Assembly: GCA_024516035.1 (NCBI GenBank)
Contig: CM044956.1
Span: forward strand, 10,408,176-10,472,175
DNA: 64,000 nucleotides
Source: Bactericera cockerelli
Taxonomy: Eukaryota; Arthropoda; Insecta; Hemiptera; Triozidae
Reading direction: 5' to 3'
Part shown: positions 55,001 through 63,722 of the stretch, in pieces
Numbering within the stretch: position 1 is the first letter of the stretch
Layout of the letters: each line of letters starts with the position of its first letter
Notes under the pieces: generated by a model
What the model was told of the DNA's origin: nothing
The model's database searches: none
Seen by the model: only the letters and a program-made list of their open reading frames with translations
Translations under genes and position numbers: made by a program

Positions 55001-58000
55001 TATTTTAACTAAATAAGCTCATCGATAGTTATAATAAAATTAACTATATGTGCATGAAAATGTTGTAACGTAGATAGATTCAGACATACAGCTTTTGATA
55101 TCTGCCAGCCTCCGTGGCGCAGTGGTTAAGAGCATTGGTTACTGACCCGGAGGTTGCGGGTTCGAATCCCGGCCGGAGCGGAAATTTCTGACCAAAATTT
55201 TCCGCTTCCGGAATGGCATGGATGTATAGGTAAAGTGCCCTGAAGTAATGCGAAAGCGGTTCCGGGGCACACTTACCACATATCTACGCGTCTTATATTA
55301 TATTCTTATTATTTTGAGGTATGTTCTCAGGAAATACCTAATCTTCTAGTTCGAGTTTTAGTTCCATTAAAATTAAACTCCACCTGCTTTTTATTTTATT
55401 TTTTTTTCATCAAAAAGGTCACGAATTTTTTTTCACCAAAATGGACTTATTGCGTTAAATATGGGATCTTTGCTGACTTCTATGAAGTTTATAAACTAAG
55501 TATAAACAGGGAGTAGACCAGCATTGGCTTGGTTCTGGGGGCCCTTATCAATTACTAGCCTCCTTGTATAGACAGTGGTAGAAGTGCTGAGTCATTACTC
55601 CACTGTCTGGCTACCATCGTTCACGATGACGCCACCCTATGATGATGATGAAGTTTATTAAGACTTAAAACTTATTTTCTTTGCACTTCCCAGACAAATT
55701 GAACCTGGTCGTGTGCTGGTACCTAATGAAGTTTGTTAAGACTTAAAACTTATTTTCTTTGCACTTCCCAGACGAATTGAACCAGGCCGTGTGCTGGTAC
55801 CTGATAAAGTTTATTAAGACTTAAAACTTATTTTCTTTGCACTTCTTAGACGAATTGAACCAGGCTGTGTGCTGGTACCTATAATGAAGTTTCTTAAGAC
55901 TTAAAACTTATTTTCTTTGCACTTCCCAGACGAATTGAACCAGGCCGTGTGCTGGTACCTATTGCAGTTTATTAAGACTTAAAATCATTTTAAGTCTTAA
56001 TAAACTTCATTTAAAACTTATTTTCTTTGCAATTCCCAGATGAATTGAACCAGGCTGTGTGCTGGTACCTCACCTGCGACAGGTACTGGGAGGAGCCCCT
56101 GTCCGACCTCAAGGGTTTTCCATGGGGTCTGGTTTTCGTGTTTGTCATGGTTTTGTCCCTGGGGTTGTGTCTTTGCTACTACGTCATCTGGGTTCTCTTT
56201 GAGTAAGTAGAAGCAGAATCATCGGGGTTCTCTTTGAGTGAGTATAGTAGGAGCAGAATCATCTGGGTTCTCTTTGAGTAAGTATAGTAGGAGCAGAATC
56301 ATCTGGGTTCTCTTTGAGTAAGTATAGTAGGAGCAGAATCATCTGGGTTCTCTTTAGTAGGAGCAGAATCACCTGGGTTCTCTTTGAGTAAGTATAGTAG
56401 GAGCAGAATCATCTGGGTTCTCTTTGAGTGAGTATAGTGTATAGAAGCAGAATCAGTGGTTGAAATACCCAGTGTCTATGATATAATTTTATGAACTTTA
56501 TTTTACCTTTGTGATGTATTTTTTCACGCCACGACACGAAAAAAATAATAAATTTAAGTACTTATTTCCCAGACAGCACGGCAGGTGACTTCCAGTCTGG
56601 ATTTAAGGTGGAAATATCCAGGTGTATAAAGTCAACTGGACCTCCAGCTGTCCCGACAGCTGGATTTTTCCATTATGGATTAAATCAGTTGACCAGCCAC
56701 CTGGATATTTCCAACAAAAATCCATCTAGACTCAGTCACCTGGGCAGTCAGCTGGAAGTATAACGAATCTCTCCAGCTAGGACATAAATAGAATTTAGTC
56801 AGTTGACCAGTCAGCTGGAGAGGCTCCACATTTCTCCAGTTCAGTTAAAACGCGCTCTCGGATAGATTCGGGTTTCACACGAACTTTACCGAGAGTGTTC
56901 TTGTTGCATTCGCCATCTTTAATCTTTGAATAATTTTTTAGAGAAATTCCGTTTTTGTGATTCTCGATTATTGTGAGTTGTTTTAATTCTTTTTATAATT
57001 GGTACCTATTTCAATTAGTTTTTGAACATTTTTATAACTACTGCAAGTGTTAATTCTAACTGAACTTCAAATTTGATTTCGAGAAAGTGTTAATTCTTAC
57101 TGAACTCCATATTTGATTTTGAGATGTCACAGAAGGAGTTCTTTGGTTTGTCTAAAATTCTAAATCGTGAATCGTGACAGAAGAAAAGGAAAGGACAACA
57201 AAAAGTTAAAAATGGATAACATTCTTCATTGGACAATACTCCATGCACTTGGACAATAATGAACTTTCTGCACTCTACTGTTCCTGGACACTGGACAGTC
57301 AAACTAGCACAGGGGTTCAACACCAATTATTCACTTGGAATTGTACCTTAAAAAAGGTCCTGGGTCAAGCAAGGAAACAGCTGAATTATCTGATGTATGG
57401 TGCTAGATAATGAAAATTTTCATTCTGTGGATTTTTTTTTAGATATGCAATACATAATATTTTATTATAAAATGAATTTTTCACTCGTACGTGCTTCTGC
57501 CACACTAAAAAGATGATGTAGTGTATACTTTTTTACATGCTTCCTAATTATTTGACTCAAAATTAATTAGCCAATCTTCTGTGCACTGTCTCTAATAATA
57601 ATATTAACTATTCAGCTTTCTAAACCACCTTATTACTATGAAGCCCCTCAAATTTTGTGTTCATTTTATATCTATTAAAAAAAAGTGTTCCACACTATTG
57701 TGTTTTATAATTTCACTAGTCTTAACAATTAAGTCAATTTTGTTTTAATTTAAGTATAACAATGCTTTTTTGGTAATAATTCTCAAAGCAAACAACCCAG
57801 CAATTCTAATTAGCCACAGAAGTATGTAAATTGTCATGAAGGATTACAAATACATAATAACATTCACTAATCCATGTTCCACCACGTTAGACATTGCTTA
57901 ACTTTGGCTATTTCATAAAAACTGGTGTATTCAATGCCTCATCATCATTTTCTGCTGGCTATTAGTTTATTTCTTTGTTATTTTTGGTTTCACTGAAGAA

Positions 58001-59754
58001 ATATATTTTCATTTACATAGTATTATTATTTTATTGTGATTATGTACATGGTATGAGCATATTTTATAATTGGATATCATTATTTTATTTCTATACTAGC
58101 TAAAACCTGGCATTTTGTCACCATTAAGGTTTTTTCTCATGGCCGGTGTCCTAATGAAAATAATAATAACATTTTTAATTGGAAGGTAACCACCAGGTCA
58201 GGTTATGCTCAAAGCATTTTCTACCACCTAACCCTCAGAGTCTTATTATTATGTGGTCACAACCATAATGAGGAAAAAATTGAAACAACGGAACCCTACG
58301 CTAAGTGGATTATCTGACTAGCACGTTAACCACTTGATTACCAGTGCACTTGAAAATTGTATTACATATTTTTATTTTGATAATTTTCTAGTATGTTGAA
58401 GGTGGCTTAGGGGGGGGTGAACTCTCAGTGAAAGTACCGTTTCGTATTGTAACCCCAAGAGGACATAGTCAGCCAGACATGCACAACTTTGAGTATTATA
58501 ATATATAGAGATTATACCTACTTAGGAAGTACTTGTGATACATTGGTACAAGGTCTTGTGACATGGTGGAAATTTAATAGTGCATTTTACACTTTTGTGA
58601 CAATTTTTTTATTAATAATAAACACTCTTATTGTAAAATATAATCATGTTAAAGAGTCTTATTTGAATTGTGTTGTTTAAAACAGATTAGTTATTTTCTT
58701 TTTCTTTCCAAATTTCTATAAAAAAAAATTATACCCAAATTTGTGTGTGTGTATGTGTTAAAAAAACCTATTTAAAATTTATTACTTTATTTTTATACAA
58801 AAAAAATATTCTTCATGAGATTTGAATGTGTGGCCTCTAAATTAAATAACTGAAATTGAATTTATGCCTAATATACATTTGTTTCTAGATTTTTATTACT
58901 ATTATTATTATTATTATTTGCAAAAAAAATGCATATAATGGGATTCGAACCCACGACCTCAAAACCAAGAGCGTAGCATTTGATTATTATGTAGTATAAT
59001 GTACAGTATAGGTAAATAGGTATGTCAACATTGTGGTAGTGAGTTACTACCCATCCACTAGAGAGCGCTATAAGTAGCTGGAAATAAGTGGAACAAATCC
59101 AGTTGACTTTGGGCAACTGACTTCCAGTTAAAAGTTGGGTTACTGTCCAGTTGATTTCCAGGTGGAGGTCAGGTGGAAGGTGGAAATCTCCAGCTGATTT
59201 CCAGGTGGGCAAGTAGACTTTTTCCACCTAACAGTATGGTATACATCCAGTTGACTGTGCTGTCTGGGTTATTTATTATGCGTTATTGTTATAGAAAACA
59301 TTGTAATGAAATGATGTACAAATAAAACACGAATCTTGTTTAAAAAAAAAAATCGAATTGAAGAAAATGGTTTTTTTATTTGTACAGTAATAATATTTCT
59401 TAATATCATCTCCTAAGCTTATGCAAACTTCTGAGGAATAAGACAAAATAAACTATCCCCACCTTCAGCACAAGATTTTTTATCTTTTGAAGGTGGGTAT
59501 ACCCTCATTGTTTGTAGAAGATGTTAGTGTAAAAAATAAATAAATGGAAACTTAAAAAAAAAATATGATAACTTTTTGCTCTCTCCCCTCCCCCCTCCCC
59601 CCTATCCCAGCTCGGATGACCTCAGTATAGGCAGCAACAGTGTGACAGACAGCCCCTCCCCCCACCACTCTCAGTACAACCCCGAGCTGAGTCCAGACGA
59701 GCAGTACATCTACGTGACCTACCCGCCGGAACTGAAGAGGCGACTCCTGGAGAG
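49023..59754 (+). CDS. Predicted secretory/membrane protein with one C2H2 finger (unnamed)
   Basis: Eight phase-matched exons: 49023-49049, 50987-51094, 52022-52231, 53395-53654, 53987-54146, 54905-54974, 56040-56202 and 59611-59754. The tentative first exon (ATG right after an in-frame TAG) plus exon 2 gives MRAKSVHIEVLALLILSQIP, a likely signal peptide. Exon 3 has a canonical finger, C-x2-C-x12-H-x4-H (CGFCGKSF...WHFDNRH). Exon 7 has one membrane segment (GLVFVFVMVLSLGLCLCYYV) near residue 320, and exon 8 an acidic/Ser tail (SDDLSIGSNSVTDSPSPHH, QYIYVTYPPELKRRLLER). About 380 codons are read; the end is open in phase 2 at 59755. Possible 3' ends are a short terminal exon after TTTATTTCTAG near 60893, or the exons at 61466-63722. 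I do not recognise the family; a finger on the lumenal side would be unusual. The ectodomain also has many Cys. Confidence 0.78.
49488..49560 (+). mobile_element. Short dispersed repeat L
   Basis: ATAGTATAGTAGTGTGCTTT, CTGTCCGCTCGAGACAGGAA, CGTTACGCTAAC; matches 21068-21140. Confidence 0.6.
50395..50582 (-). mobile_element. tRNA-headed SINE
   Basis: Minus strand: GCCACGGTGGATGCGGCTGA, CTAGGCATGCGCAGTACC, GACTTCGAATCCTGGCTGGG (B-box). It has a body not shared with families A-E. Confidence 0.65.
50800..50940 (+). mobile_element. SINE-J copy
   Basis: GATAAGGCGGTGGACTAGTA, CGGTGGTTCAAGGCCCAAGC, CAATTGTGATCGCAATTGTG; related to 62255-62370. Confidence 0.65.
50987..51094 (+). CDS. Membrane-protein gene exon 2 (end of signal peptide)
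   Basis: 36 codons between TTGCAG and GTAAGT, phase 0: VLALLILSQIPWPGPSIFKI and SCPRDSATIVRRVIQK. The hydrophobic start and following Pro fit a signal-peptidase site. Confidence 0.78.
51166..51378 (-). mobile_element. SINE-A copy in intron
   Basis: Complement of TGTCGCGGTAGCTCAGTGGT, TGGGTTCGAAACCCAGCCGG and the tail GGACAGTATAAATAAGGCGA with a long ATT run. Confidence 0.87.
52022..52231 (+). CDS. Membrane-protein gene exon 3 (C2H2 finger)
   Basis: 70 codons, phase 0. KWLPVLDRYHVKLPLECPFH, then QWTCGFCGKSFYDEKYLDWH and FDNRHRSKVNL. The spacing C-x2-C-x12-H-x4-H is that of a standard finger, with F and L at the usual hydrophobic-core positions. Confidence 0.88.
52246..52552 (-). mobile_element. 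SINE-B copy with a 95-bp insertion
   Basis: Head GCACTGGTAGTCAAGTAATT and B-box GGTTCGAATCTCACCCAGTG (complement). The body is interrupted at 52303-52397 by TTTTTAATGTTTAAATTG ... TTATTATTATTATAA. Confidence 0.83.
52785..53078 (-). mobile_element. SINE-E, full-length
   Basis: Minus strand: GCGCGCGATGAGCTCAGTGG, CGGGTTCGATCCCCCGTGTG, body to GAACAGGAGC... and GCTGTGAAACACTCATCTTA. Cleanest copy of this family. Confidence 0.87.
53395..53654 (+). CDS. Membrane-protein gene exon 4
   Basis: 260 nt, phase 0 in and 2 out. AEDAVCLADYCDVMRCEVVR, a Gly/Pro-rich middle (PPAGQGGGGGKHQEN), donor CAG|GTACAG. GC-rich compared with flanks. Confidence 0.85.
53762..53962 (-). mobile_element. 5S-headed SINE, internally deleted
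   Basis: Minus strand: CCAAAGTCGATGGCACATTG at the head and GTATAACACCCGTCGTGATA, TGACCAAGCAGTAGAAAG at the end. The middle of the 5S region is replaced by AT-rich DNA. Confidence 0.7.
53987..54146 (+). CDS. Membrane-protein gene exon 5
   Basis: 160 nt. SEAPSNQDGEGNATCDNLVD and KLKANCRPDQLFKLKQRCE up to GTAAAC. NAT is a possible N-glycosylation site. If the donor is not used, the frame stays open through a 33-bp minisatellite to a stop at 54417. Confidence 0.83.
54159..54412 (+). repeat. 33-bp minisatellite directly after exon 5 donor
   Basis: Unit GCTATGAGAGCTTTAGGGCA + AACTTTAGGGCAA, about 7.7 copies. It is in the exon 5 frame, so read-through would add an 11-aa repeat (QAMRALGKTLG) and stop at 54417. 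Confidence 0.93.
54555..54763 (-). mobile_element. SINE-A copy in intron
   Basis: Complement of TGTCCCGGTAGCTCAGTGGT, GCGGGTTTGAAACCCAGCCG and tail GGACAGTATAAAAAAGGCG. Confidence 0.87.
54905..54974 (+). CDS. Membrane-protein gene exon 6
   Basis: 70 nt between TTTTTCAG and GTGAGT: ALVRDCILGLLINLSVEDFR and EVE. Phase 0 in, 1 out. Confidence 0.82.
55108..55277 (+). mobile_element. SINE-D copy in intron
   Basis: CCTCCGTGGCGCAGTGGTTA, GCGGGTTCGAATCCCGGCCG, GCGGTTCCGGGGCACACTTA. Confidence 0.87.
55345..55650 (+). repeat. Repeat G copy
   Basis: GAGTTTTAGTTCCATTAAAA to CACGATGACGCCACCCTATG; near-identical in parts to 14895-15200. Confidence 0.75.
55650..56039 (+). repeat. Four decoy copies of membrane-protein exon 7 acceptor edge
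   Basis: Each unit (77-110 bp) is TTTATTAAGACTTAAAACTT, ATTTTCTTTGCACTTCCCAG and about 33 nt of exon start (GACGAATTGAACCAGGCCGT + GTGCTGGTACCT). Exon starts lie at about 55692, 55770, 55848 and 55929; the true one is at 56040. Confidence 0.9.
56040..56202 (+). CDS. Membrane-protein gene exon 7 (transmembrane segment)
   Basis: 163 nt. DELNQAVCWYLTCDRYWEEP, LSDLKGFPW, then GLVFVFVMVLSLGLCLCYYV and IWVLF up to GTAAGT. Its acceptor edge has four decoy copies upstream (55649-56031) and its donor edge six decoys downstream (56203-56446). I chose the only copy whose two edges enclose the full open frame. Confidence 0.87.
56203..56446 (+). repeat. Six decoy copies of membrane-protein exon 7 donor edge
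   Basis: A unit of about 40 bp, TCATCTGGGTTCTCTTTGAG + TAAGTATAGTAGGAGCAGAA, carries the last seven codons (VIWVLFE-like) and GTAAGT. One unit (about 56340) has lost the donor. Confidence 0.9.
56568..59268. mobile_element. Non-autonomous DNA transposon P, short copy (2.7 kb)
   Basis: Same 12-bp TIR and subterminal boxes as 43284-47674. Lacks about 1.5 kb of its middle (including the nested TIR element) and has the same SINE-B. Flanked by TTATTT on both sides (56562-56567 and 59269-59274), of which at least TT is a target duplication. Confidence 0.82.
58162..58350 (-). mobile_element. SINE-B inside transposon P (short copy)
   Basis: Head TGCACTGGTAATCAAGTGGT in complement; orthologous to 46545-46745. 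Confidence 0.85.
59611..59754 (+). CDS. Membrane-protein gene exon 8 (cytoplasmic tail)
   Basis: 144 nt after a C-rich tract ending CCTATCCCAG. SDDLSIGSNSVTDSPSPHHS and ELSPDEQYIYVTYPPELKRR, donor AGAG|GTAAGT, phase 2. A transposon (56568-59268) enlarges the preceding intron. Confidence 0.85.
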
Positions 59755-59792
59755 GTAAGTCCTGCCAGCTGCACGAGCCGTCAAATAAAATT

Positions 59793-60198
59793 ATAATGAC
59801 CGGTTCTACCGATCTTGAAAAACACCTAAAAACCACCTCGGTTACAGATCTTGAAAAACACCTAAAAACCACCTTGGTTTGGCGAGCAAAACCCTCGATT
59901 CACTGTATCAGTATATCAGTATAAACAGAAAAGTGAGAAGTTGTATTAGATGTACATGAATATCAGAACATACCTAGACAGGTGTTTCGAGCTTATTTGC
60001 TCTCATCAGCAGGTAATAGTTCTGAAAATCCATGTCATCCACTAACCTTTCTATTTTAATCAGTATAAACAGAAAAGTGAGAAGTTGTACTGCACTAGCG
60101 CTAATTTGACGAATCTTTTTGACGAACGATAGTTAACGTTCCCAATCCCCAGTTTCGTGTTTTTTAGGTGTTTTTCAAGATCCGTAGAACCGGTCATA
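59793..60198. mobile_element. MITE with about 36-bp TIRs
   Basis: TATAATGACCGGTTCTACCG + ATCTTGAAAAACACCTAAAA at the left faces its reverse complement ending GTAGAACCGGTCATAAG at the right. The left end carries a second copy of its inner part. Inside, CAGTATAAACAGAAAAGTGA occurs twice (59919 and 60061). Confidence 0.78.
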
Positions 60199-60217
60199 AG
60201 TCATTTGCCCATTTGAG

Positions 60218-60470
60218 AGGTGGCATAATTTAGTTTGGGCAAGCTACACAGAACACAAGCATTTAAAGGAGCTGCTGTTTCATGGCTACGAAATTAAGAA
60301 GCCTGTGAAACAGACTCATCCTTGGTACCGTTGTGGTTTCGAATCCATACATGGTCACATAATGGCAGTCTACTTTATGCTATTCCCGGCTCCACGCAGG
60401 CTGGGTGAGGTTAAATCTCCCTAGCTTCACCGGAGGGGGGCCTTAAGGCATTAAGTCGCAAATAGGTTTT
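60218..60470 (+). mobile_element. SINE-E tail and 5S-SINE tail fragments
   Basis: TTTCATGGCTACGAAATTAA (SINE-E end) at 60280, followed by TTCCCGGCTCCACGCAGGCT + GGGTGAGGTTAA (5S-SINE body) at 60386. Confidence 0.6.
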
Positions 60471-61005
60471 TTTTATATAATTTATATTATTTACCTAGTA
60501 TACATTATGTTCACTGAATTTTTCGCAAGATCGAGATTTTTTTTACGAAATGCAAAATATAATTTTATATGGGTTTTCTCCAGCTAGAAATATGATTAGA
60601 TTAAACTTTACTTACTTTATCTTAGACAAAGAATAATTTTAAGAAAACAAATAGGTCCGTAATACTTTCATAGAATGTATTACCAACAGCTGATATTAGT
60701 TACCAACAGATGACATTAGTTAGTAAATTATCCATCCCAAGGATAGTTTTTCCTCATTCCCGCTTTGTTCAAATTTGGTTTAGATTTTTATTTTGATATT
60801 AACTAGCAACTAGTGAATTTCAATAATGACAATATTATCTTAGTTTTTATTTAGAACTAATTTATTCTGGTACTGTTTTGTTTTATTTCTAGTTGTTACA
60901 ATCGTACGAGTAGAATTTAGTGATTTATTTTGTAGACGATATTTGTGTATGAACATGATCGATAAATCACATACTATTGAACGATGTCGACCCGGCCGGA
61001 AGTCA

Positions 61006-61165
61006 GTCCCAGAACAATACTATGATAGAACCACCTGTGTTGCCAGAACAATACTATGATAGAACCACCTGTGTTCCCAGAACAATACTATGATAGAACC
61101 ACCTGTGTTCCCAGAACAATACTATGATAGAACCACCTATGTTCCCAGAACAACTATAACAGACC
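61006..61165 (+). repeat. 35-bp minisatellite (about 4.5 copies)
   Basis: Unit CCAGAACAATACTATGATAG + AACCACCTGTGTTCC, with the last copy shortened. Confidence 0.9.
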
Positions 61166-61354
61166 CACCTGTGTCAAGGAAATCGACCAAATAGAAAAAG
61201 ACAGAAGCAAAGCAATCACGACATCTATGAATTAGTCGGGCGAAACAGTCGTTTTTTAGACAACGCCTAAACGACAGATGGAAATGTGATTGTATGTCTA
61301 TTTATTGATGTCTATTTATTTAGATACATAGAAATTACATACATTAAAATTACA

Positions 61355-61418
61355 AAAATGAACACGATACTTCCTAATTATAATATTAGAAACTATCCGA
61401 ATTATAGGAAGTAAAACA
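61355..61418 (+). repeat. Hairpin element end motif
   Basis: GAACACGATACTTCCTAATT, ATAATATTAGAAACTATCCG, TTATAGGAAGTAAAAC. One of several copies of the ACACAATACTTCC...CTAATATTAG...GGAAGTAAAA motif (see 8945, 17728, 29115, 34125, 50235). Confidence 0.65.
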
Positions 61419-61465
61419 AAAATGTGACATTCTCTCAAAACGAAGACGAATATTCAACGGAATTC

Positions 61466-63722
61466 ATGGAAAGACAGAAAAGTTATTCTTTAATCCAATA
61501 CCTTCAGGAAAACGTTCAGAGGGATGCTTTTCTGAATAAGAGATTGGAATGTGTGGACCATGCTTTTACTGCGATGATGGCACTCGAAACTCCGCGCATC
61601 CCAAAGACAGCTGTTTCGGTTCAGTAAGTTTTGTCCGCTGTCAGGACCACATCGATGGCTACGAAAATAAAGTGGGTATATCTTTGTTATTTGTAGTATA
61701 TTATGTATAAATTATTGAATAACATGTTGTTTATAACGAAATATTGCTAGATGATTAGCTAGATAGCCTAATATAGTTTCAGTTGTTCTCAAAGTGAAGT
61801 AACTAGATACCTATACTTAATATGAAAACTTTTGTGTTGAGTTTAGACTGGATTATGCAGGAAAAAATCTGAACTTTTCCTCAGATTGACTCGTAATTTT
61901 TGATATGATCCGATCTTATTTGTAAAAAAATACTGTCAAAAAAATACTATCTTCTAATCTAAAATACATATACTCAAAAAAAACAACAGGGTGGTTTCCC
62001 ACACGGTAGCTACAAAAATCTTGCCATAGCCTGGCTACCCTAAAAAGCACACTGCCAGCGTCGATACCACAGTTCTCACTGTCACTAAAGTAAAGCAACG
62101 TCCAGCGAGTTTTGGACTTGGATTAGTTACCATTTTCAAATTTGAACTATCGTGATACTGGGTTATTCCCGGCCCGACCCAGACTGGTTGAGGTTAATGT
62201 TGGTAGCAGGTTGGGAAGTTTCCACAGAATGGATGGTCAAACCTCCGTCTTGATACCGCCTTGAAGCGGCGGACTTGTAAAGAGGTCAGTGGTTCTAATT
62301 CCAAGTTAAGCAAAAAATTAGTAAAAATATTTTGAGCAATTGTGATATCACGATTGTGATTAACACAAAATGACAACACTAGTTGGGTAGGTGGTACCTA
62401 ATGTGTTCTTGTAGCGTTAATACAAACTACGTAAATAGTTAACTTTTTTAAACAATCATTTCCAAAGATCTCATCTTTATACTACACTTTAAGAACAATC
62501 TGATTTAGATGCCTTCTCAGATTTCATAACTTTACATCTGTTACTCAATTCTTGTGAGTAGTTTCAATTATTGGTTAGTTATAATTAGAAACTGAATAAG
62601 AGTTCAAGTCTTTTTTTCTGATAAACTTACATAAACTATGTTCCTACAATATTATGTCGCTCCGAAAAAAAATCATAGATTTCACCAGCATCAAATTTTC
62701 ACATTTTGATGAGCGTTTTGTTGTTACAATAATATTATTATTCTGTGCAACTTGAGTCATTATTTTTCGTATTGTTTTAAATATTGAAATGTAGGTACCT
62801 CAAGAACTGACTCGATCATGGAATCCAATAATTATTTCTAGCCCATGTAGTTCATCTCATAAAACCAGTAGGTGTATATTTATTTTTTTAGCTGAGTAAA
62901 AAAAATAGTTCTAAAGATTAATTTTTATTTGCGACAAAATGACCATTTGATTTTTATTTTTAGTGTACTAATTTTTTATTAAGTAGTAAATTTGTTATTA
63001 CTTGTTTTTTTTTCAAAAGCGCTCAGTTTTATTTATTTTAAGATTTTTATATAAATGAAAAAATAACCTAACGACGGAAGTCGTATATCCTTAATATCGC
63101 AGTAAAATGTTTTGAAATGAACAACTTGAGCTTTACTAGATACAATCTCAAGGAAAATGTAGGGTCGCAAAATGAGAAAGACTTTCATAAATAATCGAGG
63201 CAGATAGAATTGTAATCTATTTTTTTTTTTTTTTTTTTTTTTTAATTTTTTTTTTAATTTTTTTTTTTTAACAACTTACAACAACATACAAGATACTTAA
63301 CCTACAGTAGGTGTTGTATAATATTTTGGAGTCTGATTCAGTGAAGGCAAATGCTCAAATTGGAGATCAATTCTTTTGGTAAAATTTAATGTTAGCTTAA
63401 ATTTAATTGTTTTTCTTTTTGCTTACCGTCTCTAAAACCTCACACGGTTGTTTGTATAAATTATTATTTTTTTGTACGCACGAAACCATCTCGGTCGAGA
63501 AAATTTGGCTTTTTTTCGTAAGAATTTCTTTACTTTTCATTCACAGAAAACTTTTTTTCCTTTTTAATTTTCAGTTCAAATTTACTGGCGGAATCCATAG
63601 AGGTGGATGCGTCCGAAAGCTTACTCTCCATAGTACAGAGCTTTCGCCAGGATAGTAGTAACCCGAGCTCGGGATATTATGATCGACAGATAGATGAAAG
63701 TTGCATATTTGAGGTAGATTAG
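61466..63722 (+). CDS. Small protein of unknown function (two exons, 101 aa), or 3' exons of the preceding gene
   Basis: Exon 61466-61623: MERQKSYSLIQYLQENVQRD, AFLNKRLECVDHAFTAMMAL, ending VSV at CA|GTAAGT. Exon 63575-63722 follows TTTTTAATTTTCAG and gives SNLLAESIEVDASESLLSIV, QSFRQDSSNPSSGYYDRQID, ESCIFEVD and TAG. The phases match (2/2). The frame extends upstream of the ATG to a TAA at 61412, so the ATG at 61466 is a choice. It is not recognised; the composition suggests a helical N-half and an acidic, disordered end. A splice from 59754 straight into this exon would need a poor acceptor (GAAAG at 61473), so I prefer a separate gene. Confidence 0.5.
62045..62250 (+). mobile_element. 5S rRNA-headed SINE
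   Basis: CTGCCAGCGTCGATACCACA, AGCAACGTCCAGCGAG, GGACTTGGATTAGTTACC, then body GACTGGTTGAGGTTAATGTT. It lies in the intron of the small 3' gene. Confidence 0.83.
62255..62372 (+). mobile_element. SINE-J copy
   Basis: TACCGCCTTGAAGCGGCGGA, GTGGTTCTAATTCCAAGTTA, CAATTGTGATATCACGATTG; directly after the 5S SINE. Confidence 0.6.
62373..63574. other. Intron DNA, nothing recognised
   Basis: AT-rich with a long T tract at 63221-63270; no gene or repeat head seen. Confidence 0.5.

Noticed and set aside
61424..61465. Extension of the small 3' gene to 61424
   Set aside because: It would start with GTG, not ATG. The in-frame ATG at 61466 is used unless an unseen upstream exon exists.
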